A stretch of 64,000 nucleotides of DNA. Source: Lytechinus pictus. Its lineage: Eukaryota > Echinodermata > Echinoidea > Temnopleuroida > Toxopneustidae. The position numbers were made by a program, and so were the translations under genes. The DNA lies in NCBI RefSeq assembly GCF_037042905.1, contig NC_087249.1:8614001-8678000 (forward strand). Direction: 5' to 3'. Positions within the stretch are counted from its first letter, which is position 1; each line of letters begins with the position of its first letter. This document shows, piece after piece, positions 20,407-29,700 of this stretch. The notes under the pieces are model-generated. The model was not told where the DNA came from. It was given only the letters and a program-made list of their open reading frames with translations, and did no database searches.

Positions 20407-21651
20407 TTAACCATTAAGTAATGATCTCACTAACAGTAAATAGTCCTGCCACTCTCTTGTCGAAGTCCTCGATCTGGTTGTCTCACCATGCCTTCTGACA
20501 TTTCCGTGTAAGTTGGTCGTAGGAGCAGCTACGTCAGCATAGGACCTTCCATCAAAGAAGTTTGGACGTCGATGCTTCTGGTTTGGTAAGACACGGCGGA
20601 TGTTTGCTGCGAAGATACCCTGGCCAATTTTGTTAAGGTGGACCCCATCACGACCTAGGTGTTGCTCGCCGATGTTGTCATTGATGACGAACCCCCATGA
20701 GTTTCGCCTCGCAGAATCCCTCAAGGTGGAGTTGACGAAGTCGATCCTCCTCTCTTGGTACCGCGACTCCCATCGTCTATGGATGATGCCAGATAGGATG
20801 ACCTTCAGCCCCTTTCTGGCAGCAATATTTCCTACGTCCACGATCTTGTTGTGTAGATAGTTGGGACCATCCTTGATGTTGTTTGTACCGACATGCACAA
20901 TAACGGTACCTCCTCGAACGATGTCGGCACACTCGTTAGATAAACATGTCAGAATGTCTTCGGACCTGGCACCGGGAACGGAACGACATCTCACTTTCAT
21001 TTTGCTTGCCAGGCGACGACCATCAATGTTCTTCAACATCGAATCTCCTAAAAGTAGCACGTCGTGCTCCTTACGTCTCTGGCGTTGGTTGACCCCGACC
21101 CGTCTCCACTCACTGACGCAATCCGATGATTCTGCTCCATTCGCTTCGCCCTCCACCCCAAGAATCTCGAAACGATTGCTAGTTGGAATGTTGGATACAA
21201 ATTCTCTTGAATTCACAGTTGGAAGTTGAATGTTTGATGATGATTGTAGGATGCTCGATTCTTCTTCGACTGATGTTGCCTGTTGTACAAATGCATCGTC
21301 CATGTGAAGAATGCTATGACAGTCTTCCACAACGATGGTGGAGGTTGAGGCGTCACGGACGTCTTTCTGTGCTTCCAGTCGCTTGAGTCTGTTGTCGATG
21401 TTTTTGACAATGTCCAAGATTTCGAGTAGGATAGGCCTAACCGATCGATCATCACAAGTAACATTCTCTCGCTTACTAGTAACCGACTCCTCTCTTCCAT
21501 TACCAGCGATTGTGGCCTTTTCTGCGTCCATTGCTCTTTTTAGTCGAGAGATGAGCGTTGCCTTCACCCCGCTTTTCTCCAGTCCTAACTTACTGAGTTC
21601 TGCTCGGAGTTCTTTAACCCTGAATTGTTCAATGTTTACTAGTGTTGCCAT
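20407..21651 (-). CDS. Element A ORF1: SAP domain and SGNH/GDSL esterase
   Basis: I take Met at 21651 as the start, giving 414 residues. An in-frame Met at 21846 would add 65 residues that look like untranslated sequence. Residues 1-45 form a SAP-type DNA-binding motif (FRVKELRAELSKLGLEKSG). A short coiled coil with IVKNIDNRLKRLE follows. The C-terminal half is an SGNH hydrolase with GDSM (nucleophile Ser), HVGTNN (block III) and DGVHLN (catalytic Asp/His). Esterase ORF1 proteins are known in CR1-like elements, where their role is unsettled. The frame is intact. It ends 31 bp before the open frame of ORF2. Confidence 0.88.
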   Translation of the reverse strand: MATLVNIEQFRVKELRAELSKLGLEKSGVKATLISRLKRAMDAEKATIAGNGREESVTSKRENVTCDDRSVRPILLEILDIVKNIDNRLKRLEAQKDVRDASTSTIVVEDCHSILHMDDAFVQQATSVEEESSILQSSSNIQLPTVNSREFVSNIPTSNRFEILGVEGEANGAESSDCVSEWRRVGVNQRQRRKEHDVLLLGDSMLKNIDGRRLASKMKVRCRSVPGARSEDILTCLSNECADIVRGGTVIVHVGTNNIKDGPNYLHNKIVDVGNIAARKGLKVILSGIIHRRWESRYQERRIDFVNSTLRDSARRNSWGFVINDNIGEQHLGRDGVHLNKIGQGIFAANIRRVLPNQKHRRPNFFDGRSYADVAAPTTNLHGNVRRHGETTRSRTSTREWQDYLLLVRSLLNG

Positions 21652-22051
21652 TATTTGATTGTGACGAAATAAAGAGAAATAACGTTCAAAAAGACGCGAT
21701 ATGACGTAATCAAAAGTTTGTACAGAATGGCGCAATGTTGGAAATTTCACGGCGCACAGTAACAAAGGTCTCTGCGTAGGCCTTGAGTTGAAACTGGTTC
21801 CATGGCAACTTGTTTTTGTTTTTGCGCGTCTGATGACAAAATCCACTGATTTTCGTCAGAAAAAGTTGAAGATTTTTTCGGAAATTCGTCAATTACTCCA
21901 AGGATAATTTGTTTAAGGATATATAACAAGCTCCTTCCTAGTCAGCACACTGTCCGCTATCGGGTGATGTAAACTTTAATGGCAGAGATATGATATTTCC
22001 CGAAATAATTATCCAAAAGTAGGAGCAACCAAAAACACGTCTGCTTCCTCC

Positions 22052-22869
22052 AAATGTCAAATGTCAAATGTCAAATGAAAATATTGGGTGGGCAAACATA
22101 TCGTTTTGCCCCCCCCCCCCCCCAATAATTCCCGATGTGCAAAAAAAAAAAGATTGTAATGTTTACACAGTAATCAGAAAGCGAGATCGAGATACACAAC
22201 TCGCTCTTTATTCAAAATCGTGCTCTAAATGTCCGCTTTTCAGATTGCAATATAAAAAATTTCAGCTCGCGCTTTGCGCTCGCATCATTTCTTTAGCAAA
22301 ACCCATACTTTTCACGATTAAATAGGTGAACAGAATGTCTCGTTTTCAGTTCTAAACTTCAAAAGAATTACCGCTTCGATTAGCAATAATCGTTTATTGG
22401 ATATATATCTTGTTCTTAATAAAAAACATCCATCAAACTGTCAATTCTTTCAGATCGAATTTTCAGCTCGCGCGCTTCGCGCTCGCATCTGTTGTTCGTT
22501 TAGATACCCATCTTAATCATTGAAAAATGCTTAGAATATCAAGCTTTTAGGTCAGAATAGAAAGAAATTTCAGCTCACTATCGGCACTCGCATTATCTGT
22601 GTAGTGAGATATGTATCCTCCTCATAAGTCACTACAAACAGTCCTAAACGGGGCCCTTTTTCCTGTTGTCAGTACTAAAAAAAATTAAGCTTCGCTTCGC
22701 GCTCGCATTAATTTCTTTCTCATGAGTCATATATATATATATATATATATATAGGCCTATGTGTGTGTGCGGGTGCATGTTTGTTTTTTGTGGTCGAGCG
22801 CCTTTGGAACGTTGATTCATGATTTTGCCCCCCCCCCCCCCCAATCTGAAAAAGGGATCGACGCCCCTG
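22052..22869. repeat. Right part of the hAT-like element with recurring GCGCTCGCAT motifs
   Basis: Three AAATGTC units near 22054-22075 open the segment. It contains two poly-C tracts (about 22110-22123 and 22828-22842), an (AT)n run at 22731-22753, and four motif copies of the type TTCAGCTCGCGC then GCGCTCGCAT, spaced about 105-200 bp apart. It ends with the hAT-like TIR. No coding frame is credible. Confidence 0.7.
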
Positions 22870-23102
22870 CTACCATACCTTCATCAATCACGGGGATGTG
22901 ATTGCAGTGAGAGTCATGTAGTTTTTTTTTTTTACATGATGTACGGAATGGAAAGGGCAAGGGGGTGGGTTGCTGGCTGATCATGCAAATATACATTTTT
23001 GTACATGGTTATGGAAAAAGAAGTGAGGGGATAAAGCCCCCGGTTCGGTGGTCCTATCGCATTGTTATTCATTAGACCATTAGAATGTCTAGGCCTATAG
23101 TG

Positions 23103-23673
23103 TTAAAGGGATCTGACAATATTTATATCTAAATAAATAGAGTAAAATTCACATAGCAAAATGCTGAAAATTTGATCAAATCGGAAAACAAATAACAAAG
23201 TTATTTTGTGAAAACATTATATGCACATCGTATAATGAATATTCATAAGGTGGGCTGATATGATGTCATATCCCCACTTTCCTAATAGGCCTACATGAAA
23301 TCATACATGTGTAAATTATGATGTTTCTCCATTATGATGAAAAAAGTTGCGGCAATAAATAACTATAATGTACTTAATCAGATTTCAATTAAATGGTTTC
23401 AGATCTTGGTAGACAAATTTTGAATAAACCTAATTTCATATAGGCCCTAATTAAATACAAAAGAACTAGTGGGGAAATATGATGACATCATCAGCCAACT
23501 AAATGAATATTCATGAAGACATGCCTCGAACTGCATGTTTCACCGGAATAATGCAAATCTTAAGTTTAATGACTTCGTTATTTGTTATCCGATTTTGATC
23601 AAATTTTCAGCATTTTGCTCTGTGAATTTTACTTTATTGAAATATAAATATCTTCAGCCTGCATGGACTTTAA
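23103..23673. mobile_element. Foldback MITE, family P1, copy 2
   Basis: It shares the TTAAAGGGAT start, the TGCTGAAAATTTGATCAAAT motif in both orientations and the paired TGAATATTCAT blocks with the copies at 1937 and 41155. The right end is degraded (GGACTTTAA). Confidence 0.8.
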
Positions 23674-23776
23674 TTGCATACATATTTTGTCAATGCATTA
23701 TAAGGCTATATATTCTTGTCTTGTGGAAACTTTGAATAAACTAAACTAATTCAACTAATATGAACTAATATGTATA

Positions 23777-23850
<74 letters not shown>
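23777..23850. repeat. (AT)n microsatellite
   Basis: Nearly pure alternating AT for about 74 bp, immediately left of the foldback at 23908-24212. Confidence 0.95.
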
Positions 23851-23907
23851 CGAGAGGCGTGGATATATGTACCAATCGCTTTGATCATTGTTTATAATAT
23901 ATGTGTG

Positions 23908-24212
23908 AAGAGTAGAATCAAGGATGAAGCAAAGTATATGTTGTAAAGCTTTCGGCCCTGGCCTTCTTCAGTTTTCATTTGCTAAACAAAACAAATAAAG
24001 CAAATCATAGAATAAGCAACAGAACAAACATAATGTTTTGTTTTGGTTTTGCTTTAATTTGCTATTATTTACATTATGTTTGTTCTGTTGCTTATTCTAT
24101 GATTTGCTTTATTTTTTTTTTGTTTAGCAAATAAAAACTGAAGAAGGCCTGGGCCGAAAGCTTTACAACATAGTGTATACTTTGCTTCATCCTTGATTCT
24201 ACTCTACTCTTC
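23908..24212. repeat. 305-bp foldback with about 128- and 141-bp arms
   Basis: The left arm 23908-24035 (starting GAAGAGTAGAATCAAGGATG) is an inverted copy of 24072-24212 with few differences. Both arms include CCGAAAGCTTTACAACAT or its close complement. AT/AC microsatellites abut both ends. It has no coding content. It is either a palindromic MITE inserted in AT repeats or a hairpin-driven duplication. Confidence 0.85.
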
Positions 24213-24230
24213 ACACACACACACACACAT

Positions 24231-24295
<65 letters not shown>
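24212..24295. repeat. (AC)n-(AT)n compound microsatellite
   Basis: CACACA units followed by about 52 bp of alternating AT, right of the foldback at 23908-24212. Confidence 0.95.
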
Positions 24296-24296
<1 letters not shown>

Positions 24297-24332
24297 CACT
24301 GTGTATATGTACGTATGTATGTAAAGCACTAA

Positions 24333-25106
24333 TTAAAGGTCAAGTTCACGCAAGAAAAAAATCTAACAAGAACGCTGAAAATGTCATCAGAATTGGATGT
24401 AAAATAAGAAAGTTATGACATTTTAAAGTTTCGCTCATTTTTCTCAAAACAGCTTATGCACAACTCAGCGATATGCAAATGAGAGAGTCGATGATATCCA
24501 TCACTCAATATTTCTTTTTTTTATTGTTTGATTTACATTTAAATCTTTACAGAACTGACAATAATGTTAAACTTGACTGAACGACATAATGTAAACCAAT
24601 GTCAATTCCACATGCATGTTCAGGGAGGAATAAACTCGATTTCGCATGACAAGGCGGGAGAAAATAAAAATATTTCATATTTCATAATTATAATAGAATA
24701 CAAAAAAAACTGAGTGAGTGGATGATGTAGTCAGTCCCCATATTTGCATAGGGGAGCGTTTCATGAAAGGAGACGGGACGTTTTATCCGACAATAAGTCC
24801 CATTTTATTCTACAGTTACCATAGTAACACAGTGCTTCTTAGCCAATCATCATCAAGGAAAGTTGTCAGATCTGCCCGCAGATCTGACAATTTGTAGGAC
24901 CGTGACGAAAATGTTGATGAAACGCTCTCCTGTAGACATGCTAGATGGGCATATAACTTTTGTGCGAAATTAGGTGAAATTGTAAAATGTCATATATAGC
25001 TTTTTTATTTTACATCCGATTTTGATGAAATTTTCAGTGTTGGTGCTTGTTAGATTTTTCTTTTTAGTCATATCAACTTTTTTGTTGGGGTGAACTTGTC
25101 CTTTAA
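24333..25106. mobile_element. Foldback MITE, family P2, copy 1, with nested MITE
   Basis: The left end is TTAAAGGTCAAGTTCACG and the right end CGGG-free GTGAACTTGTCCTTTAA. The arms share TAAAATAAGAAAGTTATGAC and its inverted relative. The centre is split at 24750-24932 by another MITE. Relatives of this family lie at 31926, 58816 and 59395. Confidence 0.8.
24750..24932. mobile_element. MITE of the GGGAGCGTTTCAT family, copy 1
   Basis: The termini are AGGGGAGCGTTTCATGAAAG and, inverted from the right end, CAGGAGAGCGTTTCATCAAC. It lies within the family P2 foldback. A second copy with a known empty site is at 55542-55704. Confidence 0.75.
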
Positions 25107-25109
25107 GCG

Positions 25110-25290
25110 ATTTTAGCATGGTTACCCTGATCATGATGTGCTCGAGCAGTCAAGGAATTCCTCCCACCGGGTACTGGAGTGGAGAATGTAAATAAACGCG
25201 CCTTGTCAAAGAATGCTGTTTGGCTTCGATCGAACCGCTAACTTTGTGGTTCAAAGTCTGGGGACTTATCCACCGAGCCACAACACTCTT
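25110..25290 (-). mobile_element. tRNA-derived SINE
   Basis: On the minus strand the head looks like a tRNA gene: A-box-like TGGCTCGGTGGATAAGTC, an anticodon-arm-like CCAGACTTTGAACC, and the B-box-like GGTTCGATCG. The body contains GTACCCGGTGGGAGGAATTC, similar to the conserved central segment of marine invertebrate SINEs. It could be transcribed by RNA polymerase III when young; nothing suggests it is active. Confidence 0.65.
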
Positions 25291-25293
25291 ATG

Positions 25294-26254
25294 ACCCTGG
25301 CCTTTTCATTTTTTTTTCTTTATCCTCACTCTGTTTTCTTCTTTTCAATTCTCTTTTTTCTTGGCAGAAAAAGAGTCAGAGAAAGAGTATAGAATAGATC
25401 GATGGTCTGCTATAACTTTCAAAAGGAGTTTTGAGAGTTTCTCTGCCCACCATCCCCCCCCCCACAGTACATGATGGTCAAACCGAGTGGATCCACCGAG
25501 TTATATGTGAATCTAAGGCGCCTGATAAAAGTCCGGGGCTGGAAACCAAGCCAGCCAATGATAGGCTACCAACCCCCCAAAAAAAATTTAAAAAAAATAA
25601 AAATAAATAAAATTAAAAATTAAAATTAAATAAAATAAAAAAGTAAAAAAGTAAAAAGCAGAAACAGAATAATATTTCAAATTCATTGGTGAAACAGTTC
25701 TCTACATGTCTTCATGAATATGCAATGAGTAAGCTGAATATGAATTATCCGCTCTTATTTTTTTTTTGTATTTTACTATCCTATCTAAAATTGTTTCCAC
25801 CAAAAATGATGAAACATCGGCGTTTTTGGCTTTAAGCGGATAACCCCTTTGAGTAAACCTGTCTAATTCATGAAATCTTGAATTCGTCTATAAGATTCCA
25901 AACAACACAAAGAAAACATGTTGATGCAGGGTGGGCTGATCCAGAATTTTCAAAGGGGGACACATTTTCCCGATGAAAATTTGTAAAACCCCCCCCCAAA
26001 AAAAAAAAAAATAATAATACTAATAAATGAAATAAAATAAAACTAAATAAAAAATCACTTCAAATTTAAGGTCATCTTCGCGAAATTTTGGAAAGCCAAA
26101 AAAAAGGTTCTCATTTTCAAGGGGGGGCACTTGTATTAATGTAATCATTTTTTATCATTGGCAGAGTGTTATTTTTATGTTTTATTATCAGCGTGATTGT
26201 GATCATCACTGTTATATTATCATTTTATTCTAAATTTTATTGTATTTATTATCA
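25294..26254. other. Non-coding stretch with poly-A/AT-rich tracts
   Basis: A C9 tract (near 25456), A-rich segments at 25579-25650 and 26000-26050, and a C8 tract near 25990 resemble remnants of poly-G-containing MITEs. No exon was recognised. Confidence 0.4.
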
Positions 26255-26279
26255 GTGGCGTAATGAGCCCAAAATTTTC

Positions 26280-26412
26280 TCCAGTCGATCTTCTTCTTTT
26301 TATTCTTCTCCTCCTCCTTTTAATTCTTCTCCTCCTCCTCCTTTCTCCTTCTTCTTCTCCTTCTTTCTTCTTCTTCTTCTTCTTTTTCTTCTTCTTCTTT
26401 ATTATTATTATT
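26280..26412. repeat. (TTC)n/(CTT)n pyrimidine microsatellite
   Basis: About 130 bp of CTT/CTC triplets. The plus-strand frames over it, rich in Ser, Phe and Leu, are low-complexity artefacts. Confidence 0.9.
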
Positions 26413-26774
26413 CCCGGTTATTATTTCATCGGTCATGACTTGTCAAGTTGTCTTTACTGATCATTGGTTATTCCTCTTTGGGTCCTCTTTGCATTTAATT
26501 GTTGCATTTTATATATACACCTCTCATAATCATGGGGGAAACCATAGAGATGGAGGATAGTAAAGTACGTACCTCTATGGGGAAAACATAACTATTGGGC
26601 CGTGACACAGGGCGGGCATTCAAGATCCCCGTTCAAAAATCATAGTGTGGCGCAATTTTCGCTTGCTTGATTTTGTATGAAATCATGGGCGCAGCGAAAT
26701 TATGAGATTTTTCTCAAATTTTCTTGCGAAATTCCCGAATTATTAGAGAAGAAAGAGGATAATACGTGGTCATA

Positions 26775-26786
26775 ATGACCACTCAG
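26775..26786 (+). CDS. MLLT3: MLLT3 exon 1 coding part (four codons)
   Basis: ATGACCACTCAG is followed at once by GTAAGT, a perfect donor, in phase 0. It encodes MTTQ, and exon 2 then begins with Cys. Vertebrate ENL/AF9 genes also have only about four codons in exon 1, with the same phase-0 break before a Cys. The ATG has A at -3. This assignment is by pattern, not by transcript evidence. Confidence 0.75.
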
Positions 26787-29700
26787 GTAAGTGATCATGA
26801 TTTCACAGATGTTTCGAATGTATTTATTAATGTTGAACCTCATGAGATTCCTTTTATCGTTGCAAATTTGATGAAATATTTGTTGTAAAATTTGTAAATG
26901 AGAATGTACAGTCCCACATGTTGAAATTTTTGTTGTAATGTCATTGTGAAATGAATCATCGCATTTTAGATCTATTATTGGGTGATTTGGGTCATATCAT
27001 GGTCGTATTGTGTTGTTCATTTTGATCTTTTAATGTTATGATCGTGTTAATAATTTTACAAGTTAAGACTTCTATGGAGTCTATAGCTATTAAACGTTAC
27101 AAATACAATTACAAAAAGGCAAATGACTGTCATGTCAGCTGAGGCTGAGCTCGAGTCATGTCGAGTGACTCATTCACAGTCTCAGTCAGCTGCGCGGCGC
27201 TGCTCAGTCTCAGATTTACAACATGGGTATGGTTGGAACTACCCCTTATCGACCAACTAATTTTCTTAGCATCGTATCTGTGAAAATATTCATCAGTTTT
27301 ACCTGGTTTTCGTCTCATCTCATTTGTGCAGAAAATTGAGCAGATCATATTCCCATGTTTACAACTCCGATTTCTATATGCGCGTATATATCGACGAACA
27401 ACGAATGCGACGATTTCACATTTGCTCATGTGCACCCTTCTTTTGAAACTGACCACCTGCCAAGCTACAAGACACATACGGAGGATTAGCGTCTTGTAGC
27501 TTGGCCTTGGCGAAGAACAAATACAAGATGGCGTTTCATAATATTTTTCTTGTTTTTTTAATGAATTCTTGTTTATGGCAAGTTCCCCCAAGTCTGCGCA
27601 GTCCCCCTTGTCTGCGCATACGCGTATCTGCGTGATTCTAGTAAAATGAGATACGCGACGACCACAGACTTTACACAAGCAATACATAAAAAGATATTCA
27701 TTAAAAAATCTGACTCAAAATGGTGGGGAAAAAATGAATTTAGGGCATATAACGTGAAGGCCTCAAAATGCAGCTTTTCTCAGCAAAATCCCTGAATCGT
27801 GGGCAAAGTGAATGGGTGTGCAGACATGGGGTAGGCCTATTTTTTTGTTCAATCTGAAAATGACCGCCTGAGGTTTTTTCCAAGAAAATTATATATTTCT
27901 TTCAAATTTTATGAGATATTTAGTACACTTACTCATAATAATATAAGGAACATTACCAACTGAAAGATTTTGTGAAATAAAAAGAAATTTGTGTTATATT
28001 GTAACAGTAAATTTTGCTGGGTTCATTTATTTAATCTGTACTCTTACATTTGGCTTTCCATACTTTATTGTTTACATTCAACGTGTTTATTTCCATTCCA
28101 ACTCATCTCATCCTTCTTTCCATCCTTACAATTCACATACATTGTCATGATCTCATCTTTCATTCCATCTCCACAATACATCTCACATAGCAACACAGGT
28201 TCATTGCATTTCATTCTTTCATTCAGTTTCCCCTCAGTCACGCTTCCTGGTTTTCCATTAGCTTTCCACTCCACATGGTCTTATTGTTTAATTCTCATTA
28301 GGATTCAGTTTAACTCATGATCACCCTTCTCTATTCTCTGATTGGTTCTTATTTTTAAATAGGGTTATAGTTCATACCATTTTCCTTGTATTTGATTAGT
28401 TGATTTCTATGATTATCCTATCCAATGTGGGTACATTGGCAGAACTTCCCAGAAGATTAGATTGGAAAGTAAAGTCAGTGCTGATCTGGACTTCATCGTG
28501 TTAAGTTCTAATTTATTCTGCGTTCACCCTATCTTCAGTTTAATAATTTTAGTTTAATCAAAGTAAGGAGAGCTTTGAAGATTGAATTTACAGGAGAGCA
28601 TACATGTAGGAGACTGAAGTGCAAGAGTTTATGATTTTGGAGTGTACAAACGGTCATGTTACAATATCTTAACTCAAATCTTTAGGTGCGCAGACTTGGG
28701 GACCACCATCATATAAATTATATCAATGTCGTATAAATGTCGGAAATGAAGTTGTATCCCATTTACATGATTTAGGGCTAGATCTTTTAGAAGGAAAGGA
28801 GAAATCTCGGGGTGAAAATTTCAGTTTTTTTAGTGTTACACGCACATGAATGGGACGCAATCCCTGGCTCCGTGGAGAGTAAGCATACGTTAATAAATGA
28901 TTTTTACTCTCTAGGAGCCTCCTGGCTACTCTCCCACGTGTATTTATAATATGCAATAATCTTAATGCGTGCAAGGTGGTGGTCTCTTTTTATGCGTTTA
29001 GACCAATTTGCCATTCGCAATTTTTTACTAACACTCATCACCTGTCACTGCCTGACAAAAATGGTTCTAGAAATCATTTACTACGTTGAAGGGTGTCTCT
29101 AGTCTTAGGCTTGGGCATCAAATCAAAGCTGAGTAGATCTAATCAAGTACCTGATTCTTGTCTCCAGTCCAGAGTCGAGGAGTCGACCCCGTTCTCCACC
29201 ATACAAGAGTTGCAATTCTGTTTTATAATAACACATGAAAGCCCTGTTGAAATAAATTTCAGACTTAGTTTATGATTTGCAGGTTCAAACTATATGGAAA
29301 TCTAATAGAAAAGTTACCGGTAGTTTAATGTGCAGTTGTGCCAGACCTATTCTCTAGCCCACTCAAGGGGACATTGGGATCTACATAAGGTTAAAAAAGC
29401 TGCCAGAGTTGCGCAGACTTTCAAGCACCATTGTACAAAATCCATGGATGGTTATTCAAAATATTCATCTTTATTCTTAGATATAAATTTGTTTAAAATC
29501 CAGGGGCACGTTTCTCAACACCGTCATAAGTCTAACTTCTTGACTAAATCGGAGATAGTGAGCTACTTGTCCGCTAACCATTTCACGAAGCCCTCTTTGC
29601 TAAGATCGGTATAACAACCTCACTAAATATGTATGACACCTCCGAACCTGTCATAACTTCTTTCTTAGTGACGTAGTTGCACCACGTGGGTAGACTATGA

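Larger units (their letters stand above)
12087..22040 (-). mobile_element. CR1-like non-LTR retrotransposon (element A), split in two
   Basis: Element A reads on the minus strand. Its main part runs from a 5' UTR near 22.0 kb through ORF1 (20407-21651) and ORF2 (16858-20169). A second non-LTR element interrupts it a few bases after the ORF2 stop. I assign the 3' remainder to 12087-12587. That segment contains, on the minus strand, GGACCCCACTGGAAATAAGC and ends in AAATAAAATCAATCAATCA, a tetranucleotide tail typical of CR1-like 3' ends. A related 3' end sits at 51357-51490. Joining the two parts is inference from order, orientation and the missing 3' UTR. The exact 5' end (21960-22070) was not fixed. 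Confidence 0.75.
12035..22869. mobile_element. hAT-like element split by nested retrotransposons
   Basis: The left terminus CAGAGGCGTCGATCC (12035-12049) is an inverted match, 14 of 15, to the right terminus (22855-22869). The same 8 bases, CTACCATA, lie immediately outside both ends (12027-12034 and 22870-22877). CAG-starting TIRs and 8-bp duplications are the hAT signature. The element's own sequence is only about 52 bp on the left and about 820 bp on the right; everything between is inserted retrotransposon. The right part has facing poly-C tracts and repeated motifs near 22264, 22465, 22570 and 22686, of the type TTCAGCTCGCGC...GCGCTCGCAT. There is no transposase, so the element is non-autonomous. 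Confidence 0.8.

Noticed and set aside
27130..27687. 185-codon minus-strand frame in MLLT3 intron 1
   Set aside because: No domain, no homology recognised, and Cys/Arg-rich text that fits chance; no splice or promoter support.
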